The notes under the pieces: generated by a model | Database searches by the model: none | What the model was told of the DNA's origin: nothing | What the model saw: the letters and a program-made list of their open reading frames with translations, nothing else | Made by a program: the position numbers and the translations under genes | In this document: positions 1 through 8,222 of the stretch, piece after piece | Layout: each line of letters opens with the position of its first letter | How positions within the stretch are numbered: position 1 is the first letter of the stretch | Origin: Fulvivirga imtechensis AK7 | Lineage (GTDB): Bacteria > Bacteroidota > Bacteroidia > Cytophagales > Cyclobacteriaceae | Length of the DNA: 35,755 nucleotides | NCBI RefSeq assembly: GCF_000331535.1 | Contig: NZ_AMZN01000082.1 | Span: forward strand, 1 to 35,755 | Direction of reading: 5' to 3'

Positions 1-672
1 CGGGATTACTTCCTGATGGGCGGAAGTGACTTCACAAATAAATATGGAGCACATCAGTCTCAAACAGATTTTGTAAACGGGGAGCTGTATGTGGTTGAAA
101 CTACCACCCGTTGGAGAGAGTACGATGGAGTAGCAGATGAAACGTCTTACAGCTATGAAACTACTTTTACGAAAGCTAGAGGCATGGATGGAGATTGCCC
201 TAAATGTGGATTATTTGAAAGGCTGTGGAATGAGTTTATGTCTGGTACTGGTTTAAAGGAAAACAGGGAGGAAAATGCATATGGTAGGTTTTTAAATAAC
301 TTAAAATCCTTGCCAAATGGGAATATAGTAATTATTGGGCCAGGTGGGCAAGCTACAGAGGTTGATTTTTCTAGCGGAGCATGGAAAAATGGTCCAACCG
401 GTGTTTTAGATTTAGGGAATCCGAGTAATGTATTAAGTGTATTAAGTTTTAGGTTGACTAATGATGAATTAGGAGCGACTGTAGATTTATTTAATCTTCA
501 TTTTGAAGATCCTCGGAATAAACTAAATGGTGATGGCTATACTCTTTTTATGGAGTCTCAAAGATATCCAGGGCTGTACTACTACAGAAACAGGCCTGAA
601 GGTACGATGCAGTATTATAAAATAATAAATGCTCCTGACGGTAGTTATATAGTTGCTCCCACTTCAAATTAA
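1..672 (+). CDS. 3' end of a large host gene, possible RHS/polymorphic-toxin C-terminus (partial)
   Basis: The reading frame is open from base 1, so the start lies outside the window; about 223 residues are visible up to a TAA stop. The segment is rich in Gly, Asn and Tyr, has one CxxC (CPKCG), no transmembrane segment, and is clearly more AT-rich than the phage genes that follow. I do not recognise a domain. The toxin-tail idea is an inference from context: on the far side of the prophage lie a small lipoprotein gene and an RHS core fragment, which is the usual make-up of a polymorphic toxin locus. It could equally be another kind of large secreted protein. The phage left end begins about 12 bp after its stop, so the gene itself appears uninterrupted. 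Confidence 0.75.
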   Translation, partial: RDYFLMGGSDFTNKYGAHQSQTDFVNGELYVVETTTRWREYDGVADETSYSYETTFTKARGMDGDCPKCGLFERLWNEFMSGTGLKENREENAYGRFLNNLKSLPNGNIVIIGPGGQATEVDFSSGAWKNGPTGVLDLGNPSNVLSVLSFRLTNDELGATVDLFNLHFEDPRNKLNGDGYTLFMESQRYPGLYYYRNRPEGTMQYYKIINAPDGSYIVAPTSN

Positions 673-688
673 TGAGATATTATATTCG

Positions 689-732
689 GCAAAACCAAAA
701 GTACATTTTAGCAAAACCAAAAGTACATTTTT
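689..732 (+). repeat. Left-end tandem repeats L1 and L2, likely transposase binding sites
   Basis: Two 22-bp units stand head to tail at 689-710 and 711-732. Both begin with GCAAAACCAAAAGTACATTT and differ only in the last base. Inverted or diverged copies of the same motif lie at 34814-34835, 34945-34966 and 35050-35071. Terminal multi-copy sites of this kind are what MuA-family transposases bind; that role here is inferred. Confidence 0.85.
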
Positions 733-751
733 ACAGCGAGCCGCGCAATGC

Positions 752-780
752 AAAAAGGACGCCCAACAGAGCGCCCTTTA
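752..780 (-). terminator. Intrinsic terminator of the leftward late operon
   Basis: On the minus strand a 9-bp stem (AAAGGGCGC with GCGTCCTTT, one G-T pair) with an 8-nt loop is followed by a T run. It lies 27 bp after the stop of the last leftward gene and before the left transposase sites, so it would stop late transcription before it enters the host gene. Confidence 0.8.
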
Positions 781-806
781 AACCACGTTTAACCACCACT
801 TAAACA

Positions 807-1391
807 CTACTTAAAGTAAGTAGCCAACACAGCTGCCGGAGTGTCTGACAACAGGTAAGGCATGGCCTTAACGGTCCAGTTGGCAGTACCTTCCATTCTC
901 CTTGAGCCGCCTAGCTCCTCGTCACTAGCAGGCGCCACATCAAAGTCCATAGGGATCACAGCCAGCTGGTCATCCAGTGCGCCAAACATCTTAAAGTCTT
1001 CGAACACAAAGGCCATGCTCCAATCGTTGCTGAAATTAACAGTGTTCCAAAAGGCAAGATTGGCATCTACACCATAGTGTTTAAATGGTATGGAGTAAGT
1101 AAACGAACTCGTTTTCTCTCGCTTGAACGCCATACCAGGCTTCTTGTTTGCCGTAGGTCTGGCCCAGTTACCTGAGAACCCTTTCAGGATCTTAACGTCT
1201 CCAGCGGCGACGGCTGCATCTATGGTGACGGCATCGATCAGCGTTTGTACGTCCACACCCTTTTTAATCATCATGGCACCAACAATCAAACTGCCCTCCT
1301 CAAGGCAGTCTCCCTCTGGTGTGAAGGTACCCAAGGCCGCACCGCAGGGATCGTATGCAGTGAGCGCTAAATTCATGTGAAAAAGTTTCAT
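807..1391 (-). CDS. Virion structural protein, possibly the major tail tube protein
   Basis: This 194-residue protein has no signal peptide or membrane segment and is rich in beta-type sequence with Trp, Phe and Gly. It is the last gene of the leftward late operon and is followed by the terminator at 752-780. The size, the late position and the alternating hydrophobic pattern (for instance SNDWSMAFVFEDFKMFGAL) suit a tail tube or similar virion protein. No other gene in the window is a better tube candidate, but the position after the fibre and esterase genes is unusual, since tube genes normally precede the tail chaperones. The start ATG is the one giving a 30-bp gap from the upstream gene. 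Function is a guess; the gene itself is firm. Confidence 0.8.
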   Translation of the reverse strand: MKLFHMNLALTAYDPCGAALGTFTPEGDCLEEGSLIVGAMMIKKGVDVQTLIDAVTIDAAVAAGDVKILKGFSGNWARPTANKKPGMAFKREKTSSFTYSIPFKHYGVDANLAFWNTVNFSNDWSMAFVFEDFKMFGALDDQLAVIPMDFDVAPASDEELGGSRRMEGTANWTVKAMPYLLSDTPAAVLATYFK

Positions 1392-1421
1392 AATAGATCT
1401 ATTGTTAAAAGTTAAAAAAAA

Positions 1422-2189
1422 TTACTGCATTATGTTGTTCGCGTAAAAAATGGCTAAGTTCTCTCCCAGCTTATTGTTATACTCTTGCGTAAGATGAAGA
1501 GAATCATAATAAGCCGCTGGTGTTGATATAGGATATTCATCCGTATCGGATAAGTCCTCTGCAAGATGTACATGTGAGTAGGTTTCAACAAGACCATCTA
1601 CGCCATTTGTAATTATTTCACCAACGCCTATCCATTGCGGGTCGCTTGCGTATGATCCGCCTGACATCCTTCCTCTTTGCACAATCATCACGGGCACGTC
1701 AGGAAAGTCCACAGCTAATCTGTCTATTAGATCAAACGCATCACTTTCTATAGTTGCTAGTGAAGTATCTCCCCGAGCATCATTAATCCCTAGGATCATG
1801 ATTATGACATCTATACTCCGGCCTAAATAAGTCTCAAATGATTCAGCCTCGGCAACCATAGGCGCATACAAATTACCTGATTGGCTCCAGTTGTTATTAT
1901 CAAGATATGGGCTAAATTCGCTGCCTCCCTCAGCGTTCTCACTTACATATGTTTGCTTACCGGTTAACTCAAACAATTTTTCTGCAAATGAAGGCATATA
2001 TCCACCTGTATTTGCATCCTGCAAATCATCTGTTATCTGCGTCAATACTCCAGATCTAAACTCATAAAGAGTCCCGGCCTGTGCGGATGTAGTACCGTTT
2101 GACGTGCCGTTGGCAATACTGTCTCCTATTATTAGTACTGCTAGAGGCGGTATATTACCCGCTATGCTATGTATGAAATTTAACATCAT
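1422..2189 (-). CDS. SGNH/GDSL-family hydrolase, tail-associated esterase
   Basis: The 255-residue protein carries the SGNH blocks: block I IIGDS with Ser24 as nucleophile, a Gly in block II near 88-89, block III GIND with Asn136, and block V DSLH with Asp229 and His232. Such enzymes deacetylate or de-esterify polysaccharides. In a tail operon, right after a fibre-like gene, it probably trims surface glycan during adsorption. I chose the ATG at 2189, which overlaps the upstream stop as ATGA. An open frame extends further upstream (to 2261), but only by reading into the preceding gene. There is no signal peptide, as expected for a virion-borne enzyme. Confidence 0.85.
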   Translation of the reverse strand: MMLNFIHSIAGNIPPLAVLIIGDSIANGTSNGTTSAQAGTLYEFRSGVLTQITDDLQDANTGGYMPSFAEKLFELTGKQTYVSENAEGGSEFSPYLDNNNWSQSGNLYAPMVAEAESFETYLGRSIDVIIMILGINDARGDTSLATIESDAFDLIDRLAVDFPDVPVMIVQRGRMSGGSYASDPQWIGVGEIITNGVDGLVETYSHVHLAEDLSDTDEYPISTPAAYYDSLHLTQEYNNKLGENLAIFYANNIMQ

Positions 2190-4057
2190 AGCGTTGCAAG
2201 ATCGGTTAAGTTTTGTGCCGTATAAGCTACGGGCTGTAACGTAAAGTGTCTCATATAACAATCGAGAGGTGATGTCCCGGTAGATGTTTGAGCGCCAATC
2301 ACCAACTTAGCGTTTGAGGAATTAAAGTTCGCCATTGTTAAACCACTTATGTCTCCGTCCAATGAGCCAGAAAGCGTCTGAACAACCTCATCTATCAAGA
2401 TTTCAATATTTGAACCACTGTTCACCCGAACAGCTAGTTGAACAAAATCAGACATTGCAACATCTGCAAAAACAGAATTAGCGGTCTGTGCGAACACTGT
2501 TGTGGAATCACATCCATAAGCAACCGTTATTTTCCCGTCAGTCCTTATATCTATCCAGAATCGGCTGACAGTTGTATTTGCTATGTAACACACATATCCC
2601 ACTGCTGAGGGTTGTCCGTCATTAAGCTTAATCTGAACCGATATGCTGAACGTGTTTTGAAATAAAGATGATAGTGCGGTACTCTGAGAACTGAGGTTTT
2701 CTACTCCAAAGTCAAGACATTCCTTACTGTTTTGAATGCTTCTTGGAACGCCCGAGTTGCTTCCATTGAAGTCATAAGATGTTGATGTCAGCTTATCGGT
2801 TGATACTGTAGCCGGATCAGAATTAGTACCCTGTACATCCATTGGCAGGTGGATGAAATCAGGGCTAATACTAGACACATCAAAAGCATCACTTACATTA
2901 TTTGTGACCGCCTGACTAGTTGCTTCAAGGCCGTTACTAGATGAATCCACAATGTTATTACTAGCAGCTACCTCTAAAGTGAATACGTCTGCCTCAACTA
3001 CTGACGCATCGAGCGTGAAAGTCAATGTGTTTGTTCCAGATCCTGAGACACTCTGCAATGTCTTCGCAGTTCCGGTAGTAAAATCTAAAGAAAGGCCTGT
3101 TAAATCAGTTATTGTCACCGGCTCATTAAAGACTACAACAAGTGAAGTGTCCGCACTGTCCTCAACAGTCGCACTTTGTATAGTGGGGGCAGTAAGATCA
3201 GAAGCGGCAGTATTCTTAATAGAGTAGAATACCTTGTTAAGCTGCTGATTATAATAGCCAAAAAAGTGGACCTTCTTTGACACATCGGGCACAGTTGAAT
3301 CGAGTGAAACAAAATCCGAACTAAAAGTAACAGCATCAGGCGTGTTTAGAATCAAAAATATGGTCTTTCCGTTAATATTACCTGAAGCCGCTAATGTAAA
3401 ATTCCAGGTTCCACCATTTTGCTGAAGGCCTATTTTGTTGCTGTTGAATGTCAGTTGATTTGTAGGAGTAAAAGTTGGTGCAGACTTTTTATCAAGTGTC
3501 AAAGGAGTTACAAAACTGATGTCGTTTATGGCTAAATCTACTTCTGACTGAGTTGCCTGAATAAACCCTATTATCTCCCAATCCCCGGCAGCATACTCAG
3601 CCACCAGGTCAGTCGTCTCATATGGCCGTGTAGCCACCGTGAGCCTCAGCAGGCACTTAGGATAACCCGCCTTAGGCACTCCGGTAACATATACCTCCTC
3701 CTGTGTGTATACGCCAGCTGCATGGGGCACCAAACCGCTTTCATTCTTAGACACCTCAGTCCAGTTTGCGTCCTCTGCCGGTTGGTTGCCTTGGTTATTG
3801 TCAATCTTTGATTTCCAAAGCTTATTGTTAAACTCAGCATAAGCAGGATTACCGGACCCGATGCTGGTTGCCGGAGTATCGTAAACCTCTTCTGAGTCCC
3901 AGGCAAGTGACACCTGCTGCCCTGAGCCTGTGAGGTTGCTTTTACGGATCTTATAGTCTTTTCCCTCGCTGCTCTTGCGGATCACAAGAAAGTCCTCGGG
4001 TGAAGCTTCTAGCAGCTCCTTCAGACGTGGAAAGTTGGTGGTTCTAAACTGTGTCAT
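2186..4057 (-). CDS. Tail fibre / receptor-binding protein with Ig-like and LamG-like domains
   Basis: This is a 623-residue modular protein. Residues 1-50 form a short N-terminal attachment-type region. Around 55-105 lies a carbohydrate-binding-module-like stretch (AEFNNKLWKSKIDNNQGN). Residues about 289-388 form an Ig-like domain of the SwmB/Big_5 type (APTIQSATVEDS, VVVFNEPV). Residues about 400-620 look like a concanavalin/LamG fold, with repeated beta-strand patterns and RFWIDIRTDGKITVAYG. These are common surface-binding modules of fibre proteins. It sits between a large tail-tip gene and the SGNH esterase and overlaps both neighbours by 4 bp, suggesting translational coupling. Domain calls come from pattern recognition only. 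Confidence 0.8.
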   Translation of the reverse strand: MTQFRTTNFPRLKELLEASPEDFLVIRKSSEGKDYKIRKSNLTGSGQQVSLAWDSEEVYDTPATSIGSGNPAYAEFNNKLWKSKIDNNQGNQPAEDANWTEVSKNESGLVPHAAGVYTQEEVYVTGVPKAGYPKCLLRLTVATRPYETTDLVAEYAAGDWEIIGFIQATQSEVDLAINDISFVTPLTLDKKSAPTFTPTNQLTFNSNKIGLQQNGGTWNFTLAASGNINGKTIFLILNTPDAVTFSSDFVSLDSTVPDVSKKVHFFGYYNQQLNKVFYSIKNTAASDLTAPTIQSATVEDSADTSLVVVFNEPVTITDLTGLSLDFTTGTAKTLQSVSGSGTNTLTFTLDASVVEADVFTLEVAASNNIVDSSSNGLEATSQAVTNNVSDAFDVSSISPDFIHLPMDVQGTNSDPATVSTDKLTSTSYDFNGSNSGVPRSIQNSKECLDFGVENLSSQSTALSSLFQNTFSISVQIKLNDGQPSAVGYVCYIANTTVSRFWIDIRTDGKITVAYGCDSTTVFAQTANSVFADVAMSDFVQLAVRVNSGSNIEILIDEVVQTLSGSLDGDISGLTMANFNSSNAKLVIGAQTSTGTSPLDCYMRHFTLQPVAYTAQNLTDLATL

Positions 4058-6153
4058 GCCGGGTTAACTTCAAATAGATCATTATTCAACTCTAGTATAT
4101 TTACAGGGGTATCTACATCGCCCTGGTCATCGGTATTGTCCGCAATAAGATCCACCTGCCTCAGCTTGGCTCTAGCGTTGGCAAATGCATCGTTTTGGAA
4201 GTATTCTATCTCTACATCCTCCTCAGTCTGATACTCTACATCATTCACTAGTATGTAATCATGTCCGAATGCAAATGCCAGCTTTTCAGCCAGATAAGGT
4301 GGTACCTCAAACACTGACAACTGAGGGTTCCTTGTCACATTCTCAGCCAGCTTGATAGCCCTATTACGGCTGTCCTCTGTCACTGTCCTTTCACCTCCAG
4401 GTGTTGGCCATTTCAGATCTCCTTCTACACGTATCAGGTTAATGATCCCGGTTGTGTAGTCCATTTTATAGGCGTTCTCAAAATTTTTGTACTTGATAAG
4501 TACTGTATCCGGCTGTGTGGCCTTCAGCTCCAGTGGCTCGCTCTCAGCTCTGTATTCCCCAAACTGATCATCACTACCCTCCAGCACCATGTAGTACTTA
4601 TCATTATTGTAGTTGCCCCAGTTGATGATCTGCTCCCACACCTCATAGGGTTCGATGTCATAGATTGCTGATACTGTACCACTCTGCACGTTTGAGTCTG
4701 TAGGGAAAGTAATTATTATAGCCTCAAAGCCTTCTGCGTGTCGGTCCCCAGGGCGTATATCCTCTATTAAATAATCTCCATCAAGACCCGCCTGAGCAAA
4801 ACCCTCAAGTGTAATAAGCTGCCCTACCTGTGCGAACTCAGGCAGACCGTCACTGAAATATATCTGACATACATTACCACCAAAGCCAGCGGTAATATAT
4901 CCGGTAACAGACTCCTCATAGTCAGTGAAAGCAGTCTTTTTAACGGGTGTTAAAGTCTCTATTAAAGTATCTTCAAGGTCGTAGATCTTGAGCGTGTTGC
5001 TCTCGTAGTTTGACCGGAACTGCAAATACGTGATATCACTCTGCTGTAGCTTCTGGTAGTAGCACTCCTGGAGCACTCCGGGAAATTTCATATTCCTAAA
5101 CAGGGTGTTATCAAAGTTTTGCAGCTCTGTATTGTCCAGGACAAACCGGTGACTCTGAACTATAGGTATATCAATAGTAGCCGTTCTAAACCTCTTAATC
5201 GCGGCTGATATTTCGTCAGTACAATCCTGAGAGTCTTTGACCTTTATTTGGTATGTACCCGGTGGAAGGTTAAAAAACTCAGAGCTGGACTGATAGTTAT
5301 CTCCGTCATCAACGCTATATTGAATCGGTCCGTTGCTACTTGAGGCTACAACTTTCAGGTAGCCATCATTCGCAAAAATCGTTTGCTCATGCAATACGAT
5401 TACATTCTCAATTTTAACGTCACACGTAACCACACTTACCAGTACATTCCGCACATCTCCGCATGTGGTCTGAGACTTATACCGCACTGATATCTGATAT
5501 ATATCTGCTGACAGATTTTCCCATTTAGGACTATCCTGCCAGGCTTCAAGGTTAAGCCTATACTCCACCTGCTTTACAGCATTGATAAGCGTCTCTATTG
5601 TAATACTACCATCGTTACCCCCAGCGTCAGGGTCAATTTTGACAGTTCCTATTTTCAGGTTACATACTACCTCATTATAGTTTATTTGAAACTTACGAGA
5701 ATCTATGCAGGTTCTGCCATCTTGCATAGTATTCTTTATATACGCAAAGTACTGGCCAGGCAGAAGCCCAGTGAATATGTTTGATTGTTGATAGTTAACA
5801 CCTCCGATAGAGAAGGTTTTTATGCCTGACCCTGTGCCATTCAGTGTGGCCGTACCATCCGCTGTATTTTCGCTAGATGCATTTGTTGTACCTACAGAAT
5901 TCAAAGCCACTTCACATGGAGTTTCTACAGGATCCTCAAAACTTGTAACAAATGCATATGGATGTATATTCTGGGGTTTTACCAGATATGTTATATTACC
6001 TTCTTTATGCTGATAAAGAACATTTGGTTGACCAGAAGTACAAATATCCGATGTAAGGTTCCCTCCAATGATCGTTTTTGTTGATGGATCATAAGAAACC
6101 TCAGCTATATACCCATGCGATGTATTACAATATGATATGAATTGTACTGCCAT
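4054..6153 (-). CDS. Large tail-tip/baseplate-like protein with SprB-type repeats
   Basis: The protein has 699 residues and no signal peptide. The middle third contains two or three related Ig-like segments (for example DPDAGGNDGSITI and FANDGYLKVVASSSNGPIQY) with Cys, Asp and Gly spacing like the SprB repeats of Bacteroidota surface proteins. The C-terminal half has an extended baseplate-like part ending in an acidic tail. Four-base overlaps with both neighbours place it inside a translationally coupled tail block. A structural role at the tail tip or as a hub-associated adhesin is inferred from position and domain style; the gene call itself is solid. Confidence 0.75.
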   Translation of the reverse strand: MAVQFISYCNTSHGYIAEVSYDPSTKTIIGGNLTSDICTSGQPNVLYQHKEGNITYLVKPQNIHPYAFVTSFEDPVETPCEVALNSVGTTNASSENTADGTATLNGTGSGIKTFSIGGVNYQQSNIFTGLLPGQYFAYIKNTMQDGRTCIDSRKFQINYNEVVCNLKIGTVKIDPDAGGNDGSITIETLINAVKQVEYRLNLEAWQDSPKWENLSADIYQISVRYKSQTTCGDVRNVLVSVVTCDVKIENVIVLHEQTIFANDGYLKVVASSSNGPIQYSVDDGDNYQSSSEFFNLPPGTYQIKVKDSQDCTDEISAAIKRFRTATIDIPIVQSHRFVLDNTELQNFDNTLFRNMKFPGVLQECYYQKLQQSDITYLQFRSNYESNTLKIYDLEDTLIETLTPVKKTAFTDYEESVTGYITAGFGGNVCQIYFSDGLPEFAQVGQLITLEGFAQAGLDGDYLIEDIRPGDRHAEGFEAIIITFPTDSNVQSGTVSAIYDIEPYEVWEQIINWGNYNNDKYYMVLEGSDDQFGEYRAESEPLELKATQPDTVLIKYKNFENAYKMDYTTGIINLIRVEGDLKWPTPGGERTVTEDSRNRAIKLAENVTRNPQLSVFEVPPYLAEKLAFAFGHDYILVNDVEYQTEEDVEIEYFQNDAFANARAKLRQVDLIADNTDDQGDVDTPVNILELNNDLFEVNPA

Positions 6154-8222
6154 TACAAATTAGCTCTTAATAGTTGAAAACTTACCTCTCTGGTCTTCTG
6201 ATCAGGCACGGCCTCCATCAGATAGCCCTTCTTATGATTTTTGTTCGTAGCGCTAAACTCCACATACCTGGTAGGATACATATTCAATGTTCTCCAGTCC
6301 TCGATTGTTAGCTTATGCCGAAATATGTACCTCTCCGGTATCCAAATTTGTTTGCCTAATTGTGCCTTAGTGATCACACCTCCCTCGCTTACCTCCTCCG
6401 TCTCACTGTTCAGCCTGCTCACCATATCAGTATTACCCTCACCAAAGTTGATCTTAATACCATCTTCAGTCTTATATAATGATCCTGCTATCACCGGCCC
6501 GTTTCTGATTATGTTCCGGGCTATTGAAAGCTTTGCATTGTACACACTTCCCGGATCTAGCACACCATTCAACACAGCAAAGTCCTCATCCTTATCAGTC
6601 ACAAAGCCACCGCCACTACGCCTGAGTTGAATTATGAAATTTTCATTATCATTTATATTGTCTTTCGCATCTCCCTCTTCATATTGCTCCCTTCTGGTAA
6701 ACTCAAGCGTGTAGCCGCTTGCTATGTAGGGACTTTCCAATGAAAGCCTATTTTTGATCTGTGTTATCGGCAGCGTCAGCTCTTTTCTGGAGTTGAATTC
6801 ATCCAGGTTGTTTTGTTCCTCATTTGCCCATCTTTTGTATCCTGCTAAAATCTCATTCCAATACAGCGTAGCATCTACCTCTTTTTTAATGTCATTAACA
6901 TAGTTGAGCGTGATGCTCTTTTCATTCACGTAGAAGTTACTCACTTGCTCCACCACTATTATCTCCCTTGTATCCTCCTTTTCTATACCCACGCCTATTC
7001 CGTCAACAGCATTGTATGTTTCAAACATATCCTTAAAACTTGCGTGCATCGGGTTGTCTGAAAAAGGGAACCCTCTAAGGAGCTTTCCATCTGTTTGACC
7101 CCGGAGGCTGCCAGCTCCGTCAGCAAAATACGATCTTGGCTCAGAGTCAGTACGACCAAAATAAGAACTTTTAAAGCTATCTTCCTGATCTGTGATGCTA
7201 TGACACACCCGCGCCCATATCTCATGAAGTAGCATTACCGGGCAGTCTGTTGCCGGGTAAGTTGTGTCTTCGCTCATCTCAAGTATACTATCTGTGTGGT
7301 AAGTAAAAGTTGGTAGACCTGGCGGATTTCCAGAATCAGGATCAGGCCCTACAATAAAAATAATCTCCTCTTCCGCCTCTATTACTATCGTTTCATCAAA
7401 ATCAACCGTGTATGTGCTCTGGCCATTGGCTTGCAACAACTGCTCGGTTTGCCATGAGCCTCCCACAGGGCCATGTAGGAGCCGGATGTAAACGCCCTCA
7501 GCCGGTATACTAGTTGAAACAGTAACACTCCCAGTCACCCGTATTGTCCTGCTAGTTATTCCTATCGGAAACTCTTCACCTTCAGTTGAAAGAATTGGGG
7601 TAAATCTATCGGTTGTAAAGGGTTCTTGAGCACCTGTAAGAAAATTCATTTTCTCTTTAAATGGAGGCGTGTGCTCTACGTCAAACTCATTATCTGGCAC
7701 ATGCACATTTTCATCATTACCATCATCCACAAAACCAAACCTGGCTTTCATCCTTATGGTCTTACTGTGCATTTGTATTGTCTGCACTTCACTATTAAAA
7801 GGTGTAATAGTCTTACCACCTTGTGTTTTCTTACTTTGCAGGTCCACCTTTACGTCCATCCTATTCTTAAACTTTTGTAAAAACCCTGTGTTCTCCACAT
7901 TGCAAGTGGCGTATAGTTTGCTTATTTCCAGCGTAGTAAGATTTAAGCGACCTCTGTAATCTTCTGAAAATTTCTTTGTTGTTGAGTCAAGCACTTTCAC
8001 TATAAGTATTAGCTCCGTTTCTATACCGTACTTTTCATAGAAATAGTGAATTATAGCCTTACCCTTTTTAATGAACTGTAACTTTGGCGTATACTCAAAA
8101 AACACACCGTGCAGTTTCTTATCACGCTTAATAGACTTTCCAAGACCGTCCCATCCTACCGGGTCCTCTATTCTGACCTTTGTCTTTAAGTCCTTATGGT
8201 ACAGGTAATAGTTATACATCAA
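6153..8222 (-). CDS. Tail-tip / baseplate hub-like protein
   Basis: This 689-residue protein is encoded immediately after the tape measure gene, where long-tailed phages keep the distal tail and hub proteins. The N-terminus (MMYNYYLYHKDL) and a long mixed alpha/beta body show no transmembrane segments. One segment (about 185-330) is rich in Thr, Pro and Gly and may be an inserted beta domain. No catalytic motif is evident. The start overlaps the tape-measure stop by 4 bp and the end abuts the next gene. I infer a distal tail or hub role from gene order; I do not recognise a named family. Confidence 0.75.
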   Translation of the reverse strand: MMYNYYLYHKDLKTKVRIEDPVGWDGLGKSIKRDKKLHGVFFEYTPKLQFIKKGKAIIHYFYEKYGIETELILIVKVLDSTTKKFSEDYRGRLNLTTLEISKLYATCNVENTGFLQKFKNRMDVKVDLQSKKTQGGKTITPFNSEVQTIQMHSKTIRMKARFGFVDDGNDENVHVPDNEFDVEHTPPFKEKMNFLTGAQEPFTTDRFTPILSTEGEEFPIGITSRTIRVTGSVTVSTSIPAEGVYIRLLHGPVGGSWQTEQLLQANGQSTYTVDFDETIVIEAEEEIIFIVGPDPDSGNPPGLPTFTYHTDSILEMSEDTTYPATDCPVMLLHEIWARVCHSITDQEDSFKSSYFGRTDSEPRSYFADGAGSLRGQTDGKLLRGFPFSDNPMHASFKDMFETYNAVDGIGVGIEKEDTREIIVVEQVSNFYVNEKSITLNYVNDIKKEVDATLYWNEILAGYKRWANEEQNNLDEFNSRKELTLPITQIKNRLSLESPYIASGYTLEFTRREQYEEGDAKDNINDNENFIIQLRRSGGGFVTDKDEDFAVLNGVLDPGSVYNAKLSIARNIIRNGPVIAGSLYKTEDGIKINFGEGNTDMVSRLNSETEEVSEGGVITKAQLGKQIWIPERYIFRHKLTIEDWRTLNMYPTRYVEFSATNKNHKKGYLMEAVPDQKTREVSFQLLRANL

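Noticed and set aside
1-672. Interruption of an RHS reading frame by the prophage
   Set aside because: The left gene ends with its own stop before the phage end and the right lipoprotein starts with its own ATG after it, so the insertion is between genes.
2186-4057. Possible target of a diversity-generating retroelement in the fibre gene
   Set aside because: No reverse transcriptase gene or template repeat was found in the window, and the fibre C-terminus shows no C-type lectin pattern.
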